Source of the DNA: JBJHCA01 sp050485785
GTDB taxonomy: Bacteria > Bacteroidota > Bacteroidia > Chitinophagales > Saprospiraceae
Assembly (NCBI GenBank): GCA_050485785.1
Contig: JBJHCA010000123.1
Coordinates: forward strand, 1 to 6,162
DNA: 6,162 bases
Direction of reading: 5' to 3'
How positions within the stretch are numbered: position 1 is the stretch's first letter; every line of letters starts with the position of its first letter. Made by a program: the position numbers and the translations under genes. The notes under the pieces are model-generated. The model was not told the DNA's origin. It saw only the letters and a program-made list of their open reading frames with translations, and did no database searches. This document shows, piece after piece, positions 1 through 5,949 of this stretch.

Positions 1-523
1 AAAAATCCGCCTGTCTTAGCAGTATATCATGATCCGACATGGCCTGTAGATTGTGATATACGTATTCGAAGTCCGGTATATATTTCAGCACATTGGCATC
101 CATGCCTTCATACAATGACCGATGGGTATGATATTCCCACTTTTCCCTGCCATGATAGAACAATACCGGAATAATGGGTTTTAACTTTTTAGCTCTGTTT
201 TTGATCTGATCCATCAAAGCCAGGAAAATGTAATGTCCTTGCTGAACGGTGACGTATTTATCGGCTTTTGATTTGTGCTCCAGCAGGATAGATGCATAAG
301 CTGATGACTTGCCGGAACGCAGTTTCACTTCGAACACCACATCGGCTAAAAACTCCCTGAGGTCATGGTTTACAAAGCTTTTGTTAGCGTGTTGGATTGT
401 ATTGAGGTCAAGCTGCGCCAACAAATCGGCCGGCAGGGTGACTTCAAAATACTCCCTGGCATTGTCCACATTGGCAAACATGGCTTTGATAAACCGGTCG
501 TGCTTCTGATATTCTTTGCTCAT
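1..523 (-). CDS. Rpn/YhgA-like PD-(D/E)XK nuclease (transposase_31 family), 3' end beyond window
   Basis: The minus-strand frame opens at an ATG at 523-521 and stays open for 174 codons to the left edge, so only the N-terminal part of a protein that is usually near 300 residues is present. The N-terminus has the family pattern: HDRFIKAMFAN at residues 8-18, then a leucine-proline turn (TLPADLL, 29-35). Asp61 (in FLADVVFEVKL) and Glu82-x-Lys84 (in ILLEHKS) fit the D...ExK/Q active site of PD-(D/E)XK nucleases. A GHYIFLALMDQI helix follows at 96-107 and a hydrophobic IIPVLFYHG strand at 117-125. Known family members such as RpnA of E. coli are DNA endonucleases that promote RecA-independent recombination; activity here is inferred. 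No Shine-Dalgarno sequence precedes the ATG, as is usual in Bacteroidota. Whether the gene is intact further left cannot be seen. Confidence 0.85.
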   Translation of the reverse strand, partial: MSKEYQKHDRFIKAMFANVDNAREYFEVTLPADLLAQLDLNTIQHANKSFVNHDLREFLADVVFEVKLRSGKSSAYASILLEHKSKADKYVTVQQGHYIFLALMDQIKNRAKKLKPIIPVLFYHGREKWEYHTHRSLYEGMDANVLKYIPDFEYVYHNLQAMSDHDILLRQADF

Positions 524-565
524 GAGGTGAATATAGGAGATTTTTTATTATGATTGGTTATTGGG

Positions 566-591
566 TTGGAATTCGATGGGTCGAATGCCAA
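566..591. repeat. Imperfect 11-bp inverted repeat in the leader of the Rpn-like gene
   Basis: TTGGAATTCGA (566-576) and TCGAATGCCAA (581-591) are inverted copies separated by TGGG. Ten of eleven positions pair; the exception is A570 opposite G587. The inner six pairs (ATTCGA/TCGAAT) are perfect. It sits 43 bases upstream of the ATG at 523, so it would lie in the 5' leader or promoter region of the nuclease gene. It could be an operator or an RNA hairpin. No T-tract follows on either strand, so it does not look like a rho-independent terminator. The function is unknown. Confidence 0.5.
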
Positions 592-637
592 ACCATAGCC
601 CGGTAATTAAATTCGGTAACTTTAGCTAAGCAATTTG

Positions 638-812
638 TTAACTATTGGATTTCGCACATTGCGACTTCCTTTCTTTTACCTCTTTTTCTGTTAACTGCAA
701 CATTAAGTCTGATGGAATAAGGCTTCTCGTTGCGTTTGACTTGTTTATTTAACCGTCTTATTTCTACTTTACACATTTCCGCTAAATCTCTATCCATCAT
801 CACTTTTTGTCT
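638..812 (-). pseudogene. Frameshifted remnant of an ORF6N-domain protein
   Basis: Reading the minus strand from 812, after an in-frame TAG at 815-813, gives RQKVMMDRDLAEMCKVE followed by IRRLNKQVKRN, up to 729. This closely matches the ORF6N-domain opening (R-G-x-K-V-M-L-D-R-D-L-A-E-L-Y-x-V-E, then L-N-x-x-V-K-R-N). The expected continuation R-F-P-x-D-F-M-F-Q-L-T-x-x-E is found in the next frame, as IPSDLMLQLTEKEVKERKS starting at 718. Thirteen bases separate the two blocks where twelve would keep frame, so a single-base insertion near 716-728 explains the break. The second frame ends at TAA 640-638, about where the family's GGRRY region would begin. ORF6N proteins are DNA-binding-type proteins common in phages and mobile DNA. 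About 60 codons of the N-terminal domain survive with an upstream stop, a frameshift and a downstream stop, so it is almost certainly dead. The longest intact frame, ATG at 800 to TAG, is only about 53 codons. Confidence 0.7.
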
Positions 813-834
813 CTAAGGGAGTAGATCTTATTGA

Positions 835-2028
835 TTACCGTTCTATCGGCAACTGAATTCTGAATGTAGTTCCTTCTCCCGGCAGGGATTGTTTGACGAA
901 CAGCTTACCCTGATGATAGTGATCGATGATTCGTTTGGATAAGCTGAGGCCAAGCCCCCAGCCTCTTTTTTTTGTTGTAAACCCGGGTTGAAAAATGCGT
1001 TGTTGTATCTTGGGTGATATACCACGGCCACTATCGCTTACATCGATGTAAACGTAGTCGTTGTCTTCAAATACATCAATCTGAATGACGCCTCTTCCGT
1101 CCAGGGCATCCAATGCATTTTTAAACAGGTTCTCCAGTACCCAGTTAAACAAGGGAGCATTCAGCATTACCTGAATGTTCCGGTTTTCCATGTCGGGCAA
1201 AATAAACTTGACCTTGCGCGGTGCACGGCTGCGAATGTAACTGATGGCTTTCTGCAGTTCTTCATACACATTGTGAAGTTCGCGTTCGGGCATGGAACCG
1301 ATTTTTGAAAAGCGCTCGGCAACAGTTTGCAACCGGTCAACATCTTTAGTTAGCTCCCGGGCCATCATATCCTGTTCTTCGCGGTTGAGGGGCTGAGTGC
1401 GCATCAGTTCAACCCAGGCCAGCATGGCAGATATGGGTGTGCCCAGTTGATGTGCGGTTTCTTTGGCCATACCCACCCAAAGGAAATGCTGCTCGGCTTC
1501 CTTATCGCTGCGGTAAAAAAACCAGGCCAGCATTATAAACAAGGCTGAAAGCAGCACCACCGCCGCCGGAAACCATGTGAGATACTGCAACAATATGGAG
1601 TCTTTATAGTACACATATTGCCTGAAATAATCAGTTCTGATCTCTATGGGTTCGGTACCGGAAGCCTGTAGCGCCTGTAATTCCCGCTCCAGAAAGGCAA
1701 AGTCCTTGTCCTTCTGCTTGCCGAAATTACTGCCCGAAATGATATTACCGTTAAAATCTACCAAAATCATAGGAATGGTGGTGTTACTCTCAAGAACACT
1801 GAGCACCAGATCCAGATACCGGCTTTCGTCGAGCTCTTCGGTCATGGCTGCAGCATTGGAAGCTTTGGCCCAAAGTTCTATCCGCTGCTTTTCGATGTCT
1901 CTGATTTCCCCGGCCAGGTAAGTGCCGGCGGCAAATGTGGCCAAAACGATGATCACCGCACCGGCAAGTAATACAAACTTCCAGGGGCGACTAACCCGGG
2001 GTGAACGGTTTTTTGTGCGATTAATCAT
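835..2028 (-). CDS. Membrane-bound sensor histidine kinase (HisKA/HATPase_c)
   Basis: A 397-residue sensor kinase when started at ATG 2028-2026; a TTG one codon upstream at 2031 is also in frame but less likely. It has a basic N-terminus, a first membrane helix at about residues 16-40, an extracytoplasmic stretch of roughly 105 residues, and a second helix at about 149-172. The loop contains IPMILVDFNGNIISGSN, a PAS-like pattern often seen in this position in Bacteroidota kinases. The H-box is AKETAHQLGTPISAMLAW with the phosphoacceptor His193. The ATP-binding domain shows an N-box (ENLFKNALDAL, 299-309), G1 (DSGRGIS, 332-338), F-box (FQPGFTTKK, 346-354) and G2 (GWGLGL, 356-361), so all catalytic motifs are present. 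No receiver domain is attached and no response regulator gene is adjacent, so the partner must be encoded elsewhere. The start overlaps the end of the AsmA-like gene by 8 bases (ATGATTAA), which implies translational coupling. The signal sensed is unknown; a link to envelope state is inferred only from the neighbour. No clear terminator follows the stop. Confidence 0.93.
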   Translation of the reverse strand: MINRTKNRSPRVSRPWKFVLLAGAVIIVLATFAAGTYLAGEIRDIEKQRIELWAKASNAAAMTEELDESRYLDLVLSVLESNTTIPMILVDFNGNIISGSNFGKQKDKDFAFLERELQALQASGTEPIEIRTDYFRQYVYYKDSILLQYLTWFPAAVVLLSALFIMLAWFFYRSDKEAEQHFLWVGMAKETAHQLGTPISAMLAWVELMRTQPLNREEQDMMARELTKDVDRLQTVAERFSKIGSMPERELHNVYEELQKAISYIRSRAPRKVKFILPDMENRNIQVMLNAPLFNWVLENLFKNALDALDGRGVIQIDVFEDNDYVYIDVSDSGRGISPKIQQRIFQPGFTTKKRGWGLGLSLSKRIIDHYHQGKLFVKQSLPGEGTTFRIQLPIER

Positions 2029-4585
2029 CAAAATCGATATACTCTAGATCGTCACCTTTTTCTGCTGCCTCCAACAAAAAATCGAAATTATCGATTTTAG
2101 CGGGAATTGAGTGAAATTCATCCTGAATAGCGGGAATTTTATTCTGAAAAAGATGGTTGAGCCTGTGTTCGTGGCGCACCCGGTTCTGCGATGATTGTTG
2201 AAATTTGTTTTGTACAAAGCTCCTGTCAGCCGTAAACTGGTAATTATCGGTAGTGCCGTAAATGCGGTAGAACAGAATGAGGCCACCATTGGAAGCCGGC
2301 AGGGTCTGACCTGCATTTCTGAACGGGTTCATCCGGTTGAGAGCTATCTGGCCTGCATTAACGGCTACCTGGTAGTCGATGCGATGATCGTACAGGTGCT
2401 CTCCCGATAGCGTAATGTTCATGGCATTATTCTGGATAAACATGGCGGGAATGCGGAATGTGAGGTTGGAAAACTCGAGAATGTTGTTCATGCTGACAAT
2501 CTCAATATTCTTCAAATCCGATAATCGGGCGTAGTTGGCAAAGGACTCGAACATTTCCACATTGCGAATTCTTCCGTTTTGCAACTGAAGATCTGCCAGC
2601 ACCTCAAGCTTGTGCATATCAAAGTTGCCGGCTGCATCCCAAACGGCTTTTACCCATACTCTCCCTCCCAGTGCACCGGAAACATGCCGGTGTGTAATAT
2701 GTTGCTGACCAAAATCCTCGCATTGCCTGAACAACTCGGTAGCGTTAACTGAGTAGGCTCTTACAGCCAGTTCCAACTGCCCTGTAGGTTCTTGTTTGTA
2801 GCTGCCCGCCAGGCTGAGCTGGCCGTCCATCCCTTCCAGTCTCACATCCTCAAATCCTATCATCGCCGGTGAAAAAGTAACCTTCCCGGTCCAGTTTTGG
2901 GTTTCAACTTTGTTCCAAGAAAACGCATTGATACTGACGTCCATACTTCCGGTTAGCAGTTCGAGGAGCGGGGTGCTTTCTTGTGTGTTGGCAATGGAGT
3001 GGTCACTTTCGGTAGCTGCCAGTTCGTTCCACGTCTCAAGCAGTTCGTCCAGCTGAAGCAGGGCAGCTTGCACATTGCCCTGCAAAGCGATGCCGGCAGG
3101 TCTGGCTTTCTGTAATAAATATGGCCAGGGCCGGGAAATGCTGCCTCGGGTAACAAGGTTTATGCCCGGGCACACAAAATGTAATCCATCAAAATCAATC
3201 TGATTCCTGTGTAAAACAATCGTACCCTGAGGAAACTGAAACTGTCTTTCCCGATACCTGAATGCCACCTCGCTGCTGCTAATACTACCGGATATGTTGC
3301 CGTCAAATGGAGTAGAAGGATCCACCCAGGCATCCAGAGAACCCGAAATGCTCAGGTCCTTGATTTGCAGCATACCTGCAGGGGCCAGTAACGTTTCGTT
3401 TTGCAATAAAGCCAGCAGCGCTTCCGTACTGATCTCACCGTTCCACCGGGTCCGGAATACAGGCTTGTCGAGTCCTTCGAGAGTAAAATTACCGCTGAAT
3501 GGTTGGTTTCCTGCCATCAGCCGTATTTGACTGATATCAATTTTTCCCTTTCTTATCGGTTGGTCAGCGGGTAGGGTGATGTTTCCTTGTAGGATAACTT
3601 TTTTTAGGGGGCTGTTCAGCCCCGGGTGGCGGAGAGATCCGTTTTCAAGGCTCAGGTTCAGGTTTAATTCCGGCGCAGTAGTTGATGTAAAGCGACCGTG
3701 GTATCGACCTTGCAGTGTCAGGTTGCCTTCACTCTCCCACATCTGTACCATGGTGACATAGCTGGGTGGGGTAGTCAGTAAAAGATCCCGGATGTTGAGC
3801 CTGTCGCCTGAAAAAGTTAGATCAAACCGGCCGTCCTGCCCCCATCCGGCCTCTCCCTGTACCTTGATGCTGCTGTCGTTTATTCGGATGCTGAATTGCT
3901 CCGCAATGGTTTTACTTTCGTTCAGGTCAATTTGAAGTGTGCCTGCCATGTGAAACGGCAGCTCTTCAAGCCAGCTGGAACCGGAGGCCATCACCTGCCT
4001 GCAAATGAATGCAGCATCGGCTTTCAAGTTCAGAATATCGCGATGGTAGCTGCCCGAGAATGCACCTTCCTCCACAAAGAGCAAAACATGATGATGGAGT
4101 CGGGCATCGCGGTAATCCAGCGTCAGGTTTTGTACCTCTATGTTGTTAAAATTCCAGTTGATGTCGTATTCCGTATGCGTGGTATCGTCTTCAGTCGTGT
4201 CCCAGATCAAATAGTTGGCATCACCCTGTTCGTTAAAATGTATATTGAGCCAGGCGTTTTTTATGCTTATTTTCCGTGTATTCCATTGCCCGGTAAACAA
4301 GCCCCTCAAACCCAAAACAATATCCAGTTTCTCGGCATGCAGTAAATCCAGGCCATGTGCAGCCGGAATGCTCACCTGTTCTATACCAGCAGTGATAAAC
4401 GGAAAATTGGAGAAGAATGACAGGCTCACCTGGCCAAACTCAGCGGGTTCTTTGAGATTTTGGTTAAGCTGATTGACGGCATATGTACCTATTGCATCCT
4501 GCCTGGCTATGGCAAATGCTAGTCCTGCAATCAGCAGTACAACCCCTGCAATCAGCAAATACTTCAATACCCTGATAATCCCCAT
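2021..4585 (-). CDS. AsmA-like envelope protein
   Basis: A protein of 854 residues from the ATG at 4585-4583. The frame also allows a TTG at 4624, but that adds 13 residues before the natural start of the membrane anchor and lies upstream of a candidate promoter. A single membrane helix (about residues 7-28, KYLLIAGVVLLIAGLAFAIA) anchors the N-terminus; the rest is expected in the periplasm. Residues 96-129 hold a typical AsmA segment, LRGLFTGQWNTRKISIKNAW then a strand ending NEQGDANYLIWD. The long middle is made of alternating beta-strand repeats. The C-terminal part, about 666-775, matches the AsmA-like C-terminal region (LQNGRIRNVEMFESFANYA, then LSGEHLYDHRIDYQVAVNAG). The last residues are strongly acidic (EKGDDLEYIDFDD). 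AsmA-like proteins are related to the VPS13-type bridge proteins thought to move phospholipids between inner and outer membranes or to influence outer-membrane assembly. The exact role here is inferred from family only. It is the first gene of a two-gene unit with the histidine kinase. Confidence 0.88.
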   Translation of the reverse strand: MGIIRVLKYLLIAGVVLLIAGLAFAIARQDAIGTYAVNQLNQNLKEPAEFGQVSLSFFSNFPFITAGIEQVSIPAAHGLDLLHAEKLDIVLGLRGLFTGQWNTRKISIKNAWLNIHFNEQGDANYLIWDTTEDDTTHTEYDINWNFNNIEVQNLTLDYRDARLHHHVLLFVEEGAFSGSYHRDILNLKADAAFICRQVMASGSSWLEELPFHMAGTLQIDLNESKTIAEQFSIRINDSSIKVQGEAGWGQDGRFDLTFSGDRLNIRDLLLTTPPSYVTMVQMWESEGNLTLQGRYHGRFTSTTAPELNLNLSLENGSLRHPGLNSPLKKVILQGNITLPADQPIRKGKIDISQIRLMAGNQPFSGNFTLEGLDKPVFRTRWNGEISTEALLALLQNETLLAPAGMLQIKDLSISGSLDAWVDPSTPFDGNISGSISSSEVAFRYRERQFQFPQGTIVLHRNQIDFDGLHFVCPGINLVTRGSISRPWPYLLQKARPAGIALQGNVQAALLQLDELLETWNELAATESDHSIANTQESTPLLELLTGSMDVSINAFSWNKVETQNWTGKVTFSPAMIGFEDVRLEGMDGQLSLAGSYKQEPTGQLELAVRAYSVNATELFRQCEDFGQQHITHRHVSGALGGRVWVKAVWDAAGNFDMHKLEVLADLQLQNGRIRNVEMFESFANYARLSDLKNIEIVSMNNILEFSNLTFRIPAMFIQNNAMNITLSGEHLYDHRIDYQVAVNAGQIALNRMNPFRNAGQTLPASNGGLILFYRIYGTTDNYQFTADRSFVQNKFQQSSQNRVRHEHRLNHLFQNKIPAIQDEFHSIPAKIDNFDFLLEAAEKGDDLEYIDFDD

Positions 4586-4593
4586 AATCAATG

Positions 4594-4625
4594 CAAAAAT
4601 ATGTAGCACAATGGTTCCATTCAAA
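4594..4625 (-). promoter_or_regulatory. Candidate Bacteroidota promoter for the AsmA-kinase operon
   Basis: On the minus strand, TTTG (4625-4622) is followed after 20 bases by TATTTTTG (4601-4594), which fits the Bacteroidota -33 TTTG and -7 TAnnTTTG pattern. Transcription would begin about 4587-4590, only a few bases before the ATG at 4585, giving an almost leaderless mRNA. The match is good, but the A+T-rich region makes chance matches possible. Confidence 0.4.
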
Positions 4626-4682
4626 CGACTTGATGCCTTTTAGGGTATATCGCAAATTAAATTAAAAAAATGTCTTCAGCTA

Positions 4683-4714
4683 TTGGATTATTATTGCACG
4701 GTGTTCTATATTTG
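4683..4714 (+). promoter_or_regulatory. Bacteroidota-type promoter of the tRNA-Val gene
   Basis: TATATTTG at 4707-4714 is a perfect TAnnTTTG -7 element. A TTG at 4683-4685, 21 bases upstream, can serve as the -33 element. Transcription would start near 4721, leaving a leader of roughly 36 bases before the tRNA. The placement directly ahead of a stable RNA gene raises confidence. Confidence 0.65.
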
Positions 4715-4756
4715 CACTCGCTTTTGACCAACGGGCCAAAAGCCATCCAAGAAACA

Positions 4757-4831
4757 GGGCGATTAGCTCAGCTGGTTTAGAGCACCTGCCTTACAAGCAG
4801 GGGGTCGTTGGTTCGAATCCATCATCGCCCA
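4757..4831 (+). tRNA. tRNA-Val (anticodon UAC)
   Basis: A 75-base cloverleaf without an encoded CCA. The acceptor stem is GGGCGAT (4757-4763) with ATCGCCC (4824-4830), and A4831 is the discriminator. The D-stem is GCTC (4766-4769) with GAGC (4780-4783) around a 10-base loop containing GG. The anticodon stem CCTGC/GCAGG encloses CTTACAA, with T4791 at position 33 and anticodon TAC at 4792-4794, reading valine GUN codons. The T-loop is TTCGAAT (4812-4818). The T-stem GTTGG/CCATC has one T-T mismatch (4808 opposite 4822), the only irregularity. The gene is alone, with its own promoter and terminator, and divergent from the AsmA operon. A mobile-looking region begins just downstream, and tRNA 3' ends are common integration targets. 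Confidence 0.96.
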
Positions 4832-4844
4832 CTACCTGAAAATC

Positions 4845-4878
4845 AAGCGGTTACGTGCAAAATGTAGCCGCTTTTTTT
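4845..4878 (+). terminator. Rho-independent terminator of tRNA-Val
   Basis: AAGCGG (4845-4850) pairs with CCGCTT (4868-4873). TAC (4852-4854) and GTA (4864-4866) extend the stem across a T-G pair, around a 9-base loop. The stem runs into seven T residues (4872-4878). It begins 14 bases after the tRNA. Confidence 0.85.
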
Positions 4879-4894
4879 ATGTCTGAATTTTAGC

Positions 4895-4916
4895 ATTTGC
4901 AAGCAATTTGCAAGCA
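4895..4916. repeat. Perfect 11-bp tandem repeat beside tRNA-Val (possible recombinase arm sites)
   Basis: ATTTGCAAGCA occurs twice in direct, immediate succession (4895-4905 and 4906-4916), followed by further A residues. It lies between the tRNA terminator and the first gene of the accessory region, where the attachment site of a tRNA-targeting integrase would be expected. Short direct repeats of this kind can be arm-type binding sites for tyrosine recombinases; that role is inferred. No integrase gene is visible in the window. Confidence 0.6.
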
Positions 4917-4932
4917 AAATTGATTTTAGTGC

Positions 4933-4971
4933 AAAAAAAAGCCCACCGGCGACAATAATAAACCAGTGGGC
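4933..4971 (-). terminator. Rho-independent terminator after the HTH gene
   Basis: On the minus strand GCCCAC (4971-4966) pairs with GTGGGC (4946-4941). Two further C-G pairs lie past one mismatch, and the hairpin is followed by eight T residues (4940-4933). It begins about 30 bases after the stop of the HTH gene and would end the transcript running leftwards from the accessory region, insulating the tRNA from it. Confidence 0.85.
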
Positions 4972-5001
4972 GGAACATGACAAAGATAGATTTTTACGAT
5001 G

Positions 5002-5358
5002 CTAAAATGCATCCGGTATGTCTTCTGGTTTCTTTATGTCCAGAGTGATAATAACAGGGTGGTTTGATTTTACTTCAATTTCATTTTTTTGGGTGTTGTA
5101 TCCTCTGTCTTTGCCTTTGTTATCTAAAAAGTATTTTATGGCAGGAAAGTAATTGTCTTCTATACAGTCCATGAGTTTTGATTCTACATGATCCAAGATT
5201 GATTGTTCGGCTATCTCTACTTTCTTTTTGAAGTTAGGTTGTTTGCACCAACTATAAAATGTAGGCCGGCTAATACCTGTTGCCTCACAAGCCTTACTGA
5301 TGTTACCTTTAAATGTTATTAAGTTTTGAATTAAAATGTCTTTTTTTGCCCTCTTCAT
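5002..5358 (-). CDS. Small HTH protein resembling phage terminase small subunit (phBC6A51-like)
   Basis: 118 residues from ATG 5358-5356. A GTG at 5412 in the same frame would add 18 residues and leave only 9 bases to the upstream gene. The ATG is preferred because the helix-turn-helix starts soon after it, as in relatives. The HTH spans about residues 16-39, with GNISKACEATGISRPTFYSW. A basic helix (NFKKKVEIAEQ, 42-52) follows, then a helical region ending AIKYFLDNKGKDRGY (73-87). This order, HTH then helix then a YFL-x-x-KGKDRGY block, is the pattern of a family of phage terminase small subunits and related HTH proteins in Bacteroidota and Firmicutes prophages. A terminase small subunit would recognise phage DNA for packaging, but no large terminase subunit, portal or capsid gene is visible, so it may be a stand-alone DNA-binding regulator. 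The tail from about 90 onward is charged and unrecognised. It lies downstream of the replication-like fragment on the same strand, likely one transcript, ending at the terminator at 4933-4971. Confidence 0.75.
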   Translation of the reverse strand: MKRAKKDILIQNLITFKGNISKACEATGISRPTFYSWCKQPNFKKKVEIAEQSILDHVESKLMDCIEDNYFPAIKYFLDNKGKDRGYNTQKNEIEVKSNHPVIITLDIKKPEDIPDAF

Positions 5359-5421
5359 TTTGATACTATTTTTGTAAGAATTGTAAATTTGGTTATGTTC
5401 AAATTTGGGCACTTATTTCTG

Positions 5422-5949
5422 TTATACAACAAGTTGGAAATTGCCATTTTTTGCACTTAGAATTTCCTGCCATTTTGCGGCTAAGATTTGGATAGATTCA
5501 GATGTGTAATTTTTTAGAACCTCGTTGTAAACTTTCCGGCTGCGATTAAGTGTATTTCTACTAACTTTCCTCTTCCAAAGATTCAACCTTATAGGGTCGT
5601 TAAATAGTGCCATGATAGTAATTTCTTTGGCGGTTAAATTAGATTCCGTATCCGGTGGTGCTGTAATTTGATTTATGGTATTTGTGATTGAGGCTTCCAA
5701 AGCCTTTAATGTCTTTGCCTGTAAAATGTTCTCCGTTGTCAAGTCAAAGGGTAGCTTTAAAAACGATTTGTTCAAATAGTTGGCACTGCCTGTTATTTCT
5801 AAGCGTAAAGTTTCCGGTATGTCAAGCCGGTACTGCTTTTTGACTTGTTTAGATTTATCGTAAATTTTGATTGCGTACTTTGCAAAGAACCACTTGTAAC
5901 CGTACACAATGTTTTTTCCTGACTTCCGCACTGGGACACCCAAGTTCAA
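5422..5949 (-). CDS. 5'-truncated remnant resembling phage/plasmid replication protein (gene II/X type)
   Basis: An open frame of 175 codons from a TTG at 5949, but that start lies inside the end of the IS to the right and overlaps the transposase stop (5948-5946) by a few bases. The first 10-15 residues are therefore probably IS-derived and the native N-terminus is missing. The recognisable block is AKYAIKIYDKSKQVKKQY (23-40) followed by ETLRLEI (46-52). The YDK...LRxEI arrangement is seen in replication initiators of filamentous phages and rolling-circle elements (phage gene II/X, RstA-like). In such proteins the N-terminal part, absent here, would carry the metal-binding HUH motif. The rest is helical and lysine/asparagine-rich, with RLNLWKRKVSRNTLNRSRKV at 121-140, and is not recognised. 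The gene is A+T-rich compared with the AsmA gene. It is followed by the HTH gene. It is most likely non-functional. The family assignment rests on short motifs and could be wrong. Confidence 0.5.
   Translation of the reverse strand: MNLGVPVRKSGKNIVYGYKWFFAKYAIKIYDKSKQVKKQYRLDIPETLRLEITGSANYLNKSFLKLPFDLTTENILQAKTLKALEASITNTINQITAPPDTESNLTAKEITIMALFNDPIRLNLWKRKVSRNTLNRSRKVYNEVLKNYTSESIQILAAKWQEILSAKNGNFQLVV

Noticed and set aside
309..553. Two plus-strand open frames of 62-66 codons
   Set aside because: They are antisense to the Rpn-like gene, whose frame shows family motifs; these show none.
566..591. Inverted repeat as a rho-independent terminator
   Set aside because: No T-run follows the stem on either strand.
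813..834. Terminator for the AsmA-kinase operon just after the kinase stop
   Set aside because: I could find no G+C-rich hairpin with a T-tract between the kinase stop and the ORF6N remnant.
3896..4345. Plus-strand open frame of 149 codons
   Set aside because: It lies wholly antisense within the AsmA-like gene, has no recognisable domain and no promoter, and is a shadow of the real coding frame.
4586..4624. TTG start adding 13 residues to the AsmA-like protein
   Set aside because: An ATG directly precedes the membrane anchor, and the extension runs across a candidate promoter.
4895..4916. CRISPR-like repeats
   Set aside because: There are only two 11-base units with no spacer between them, and no cas genes.
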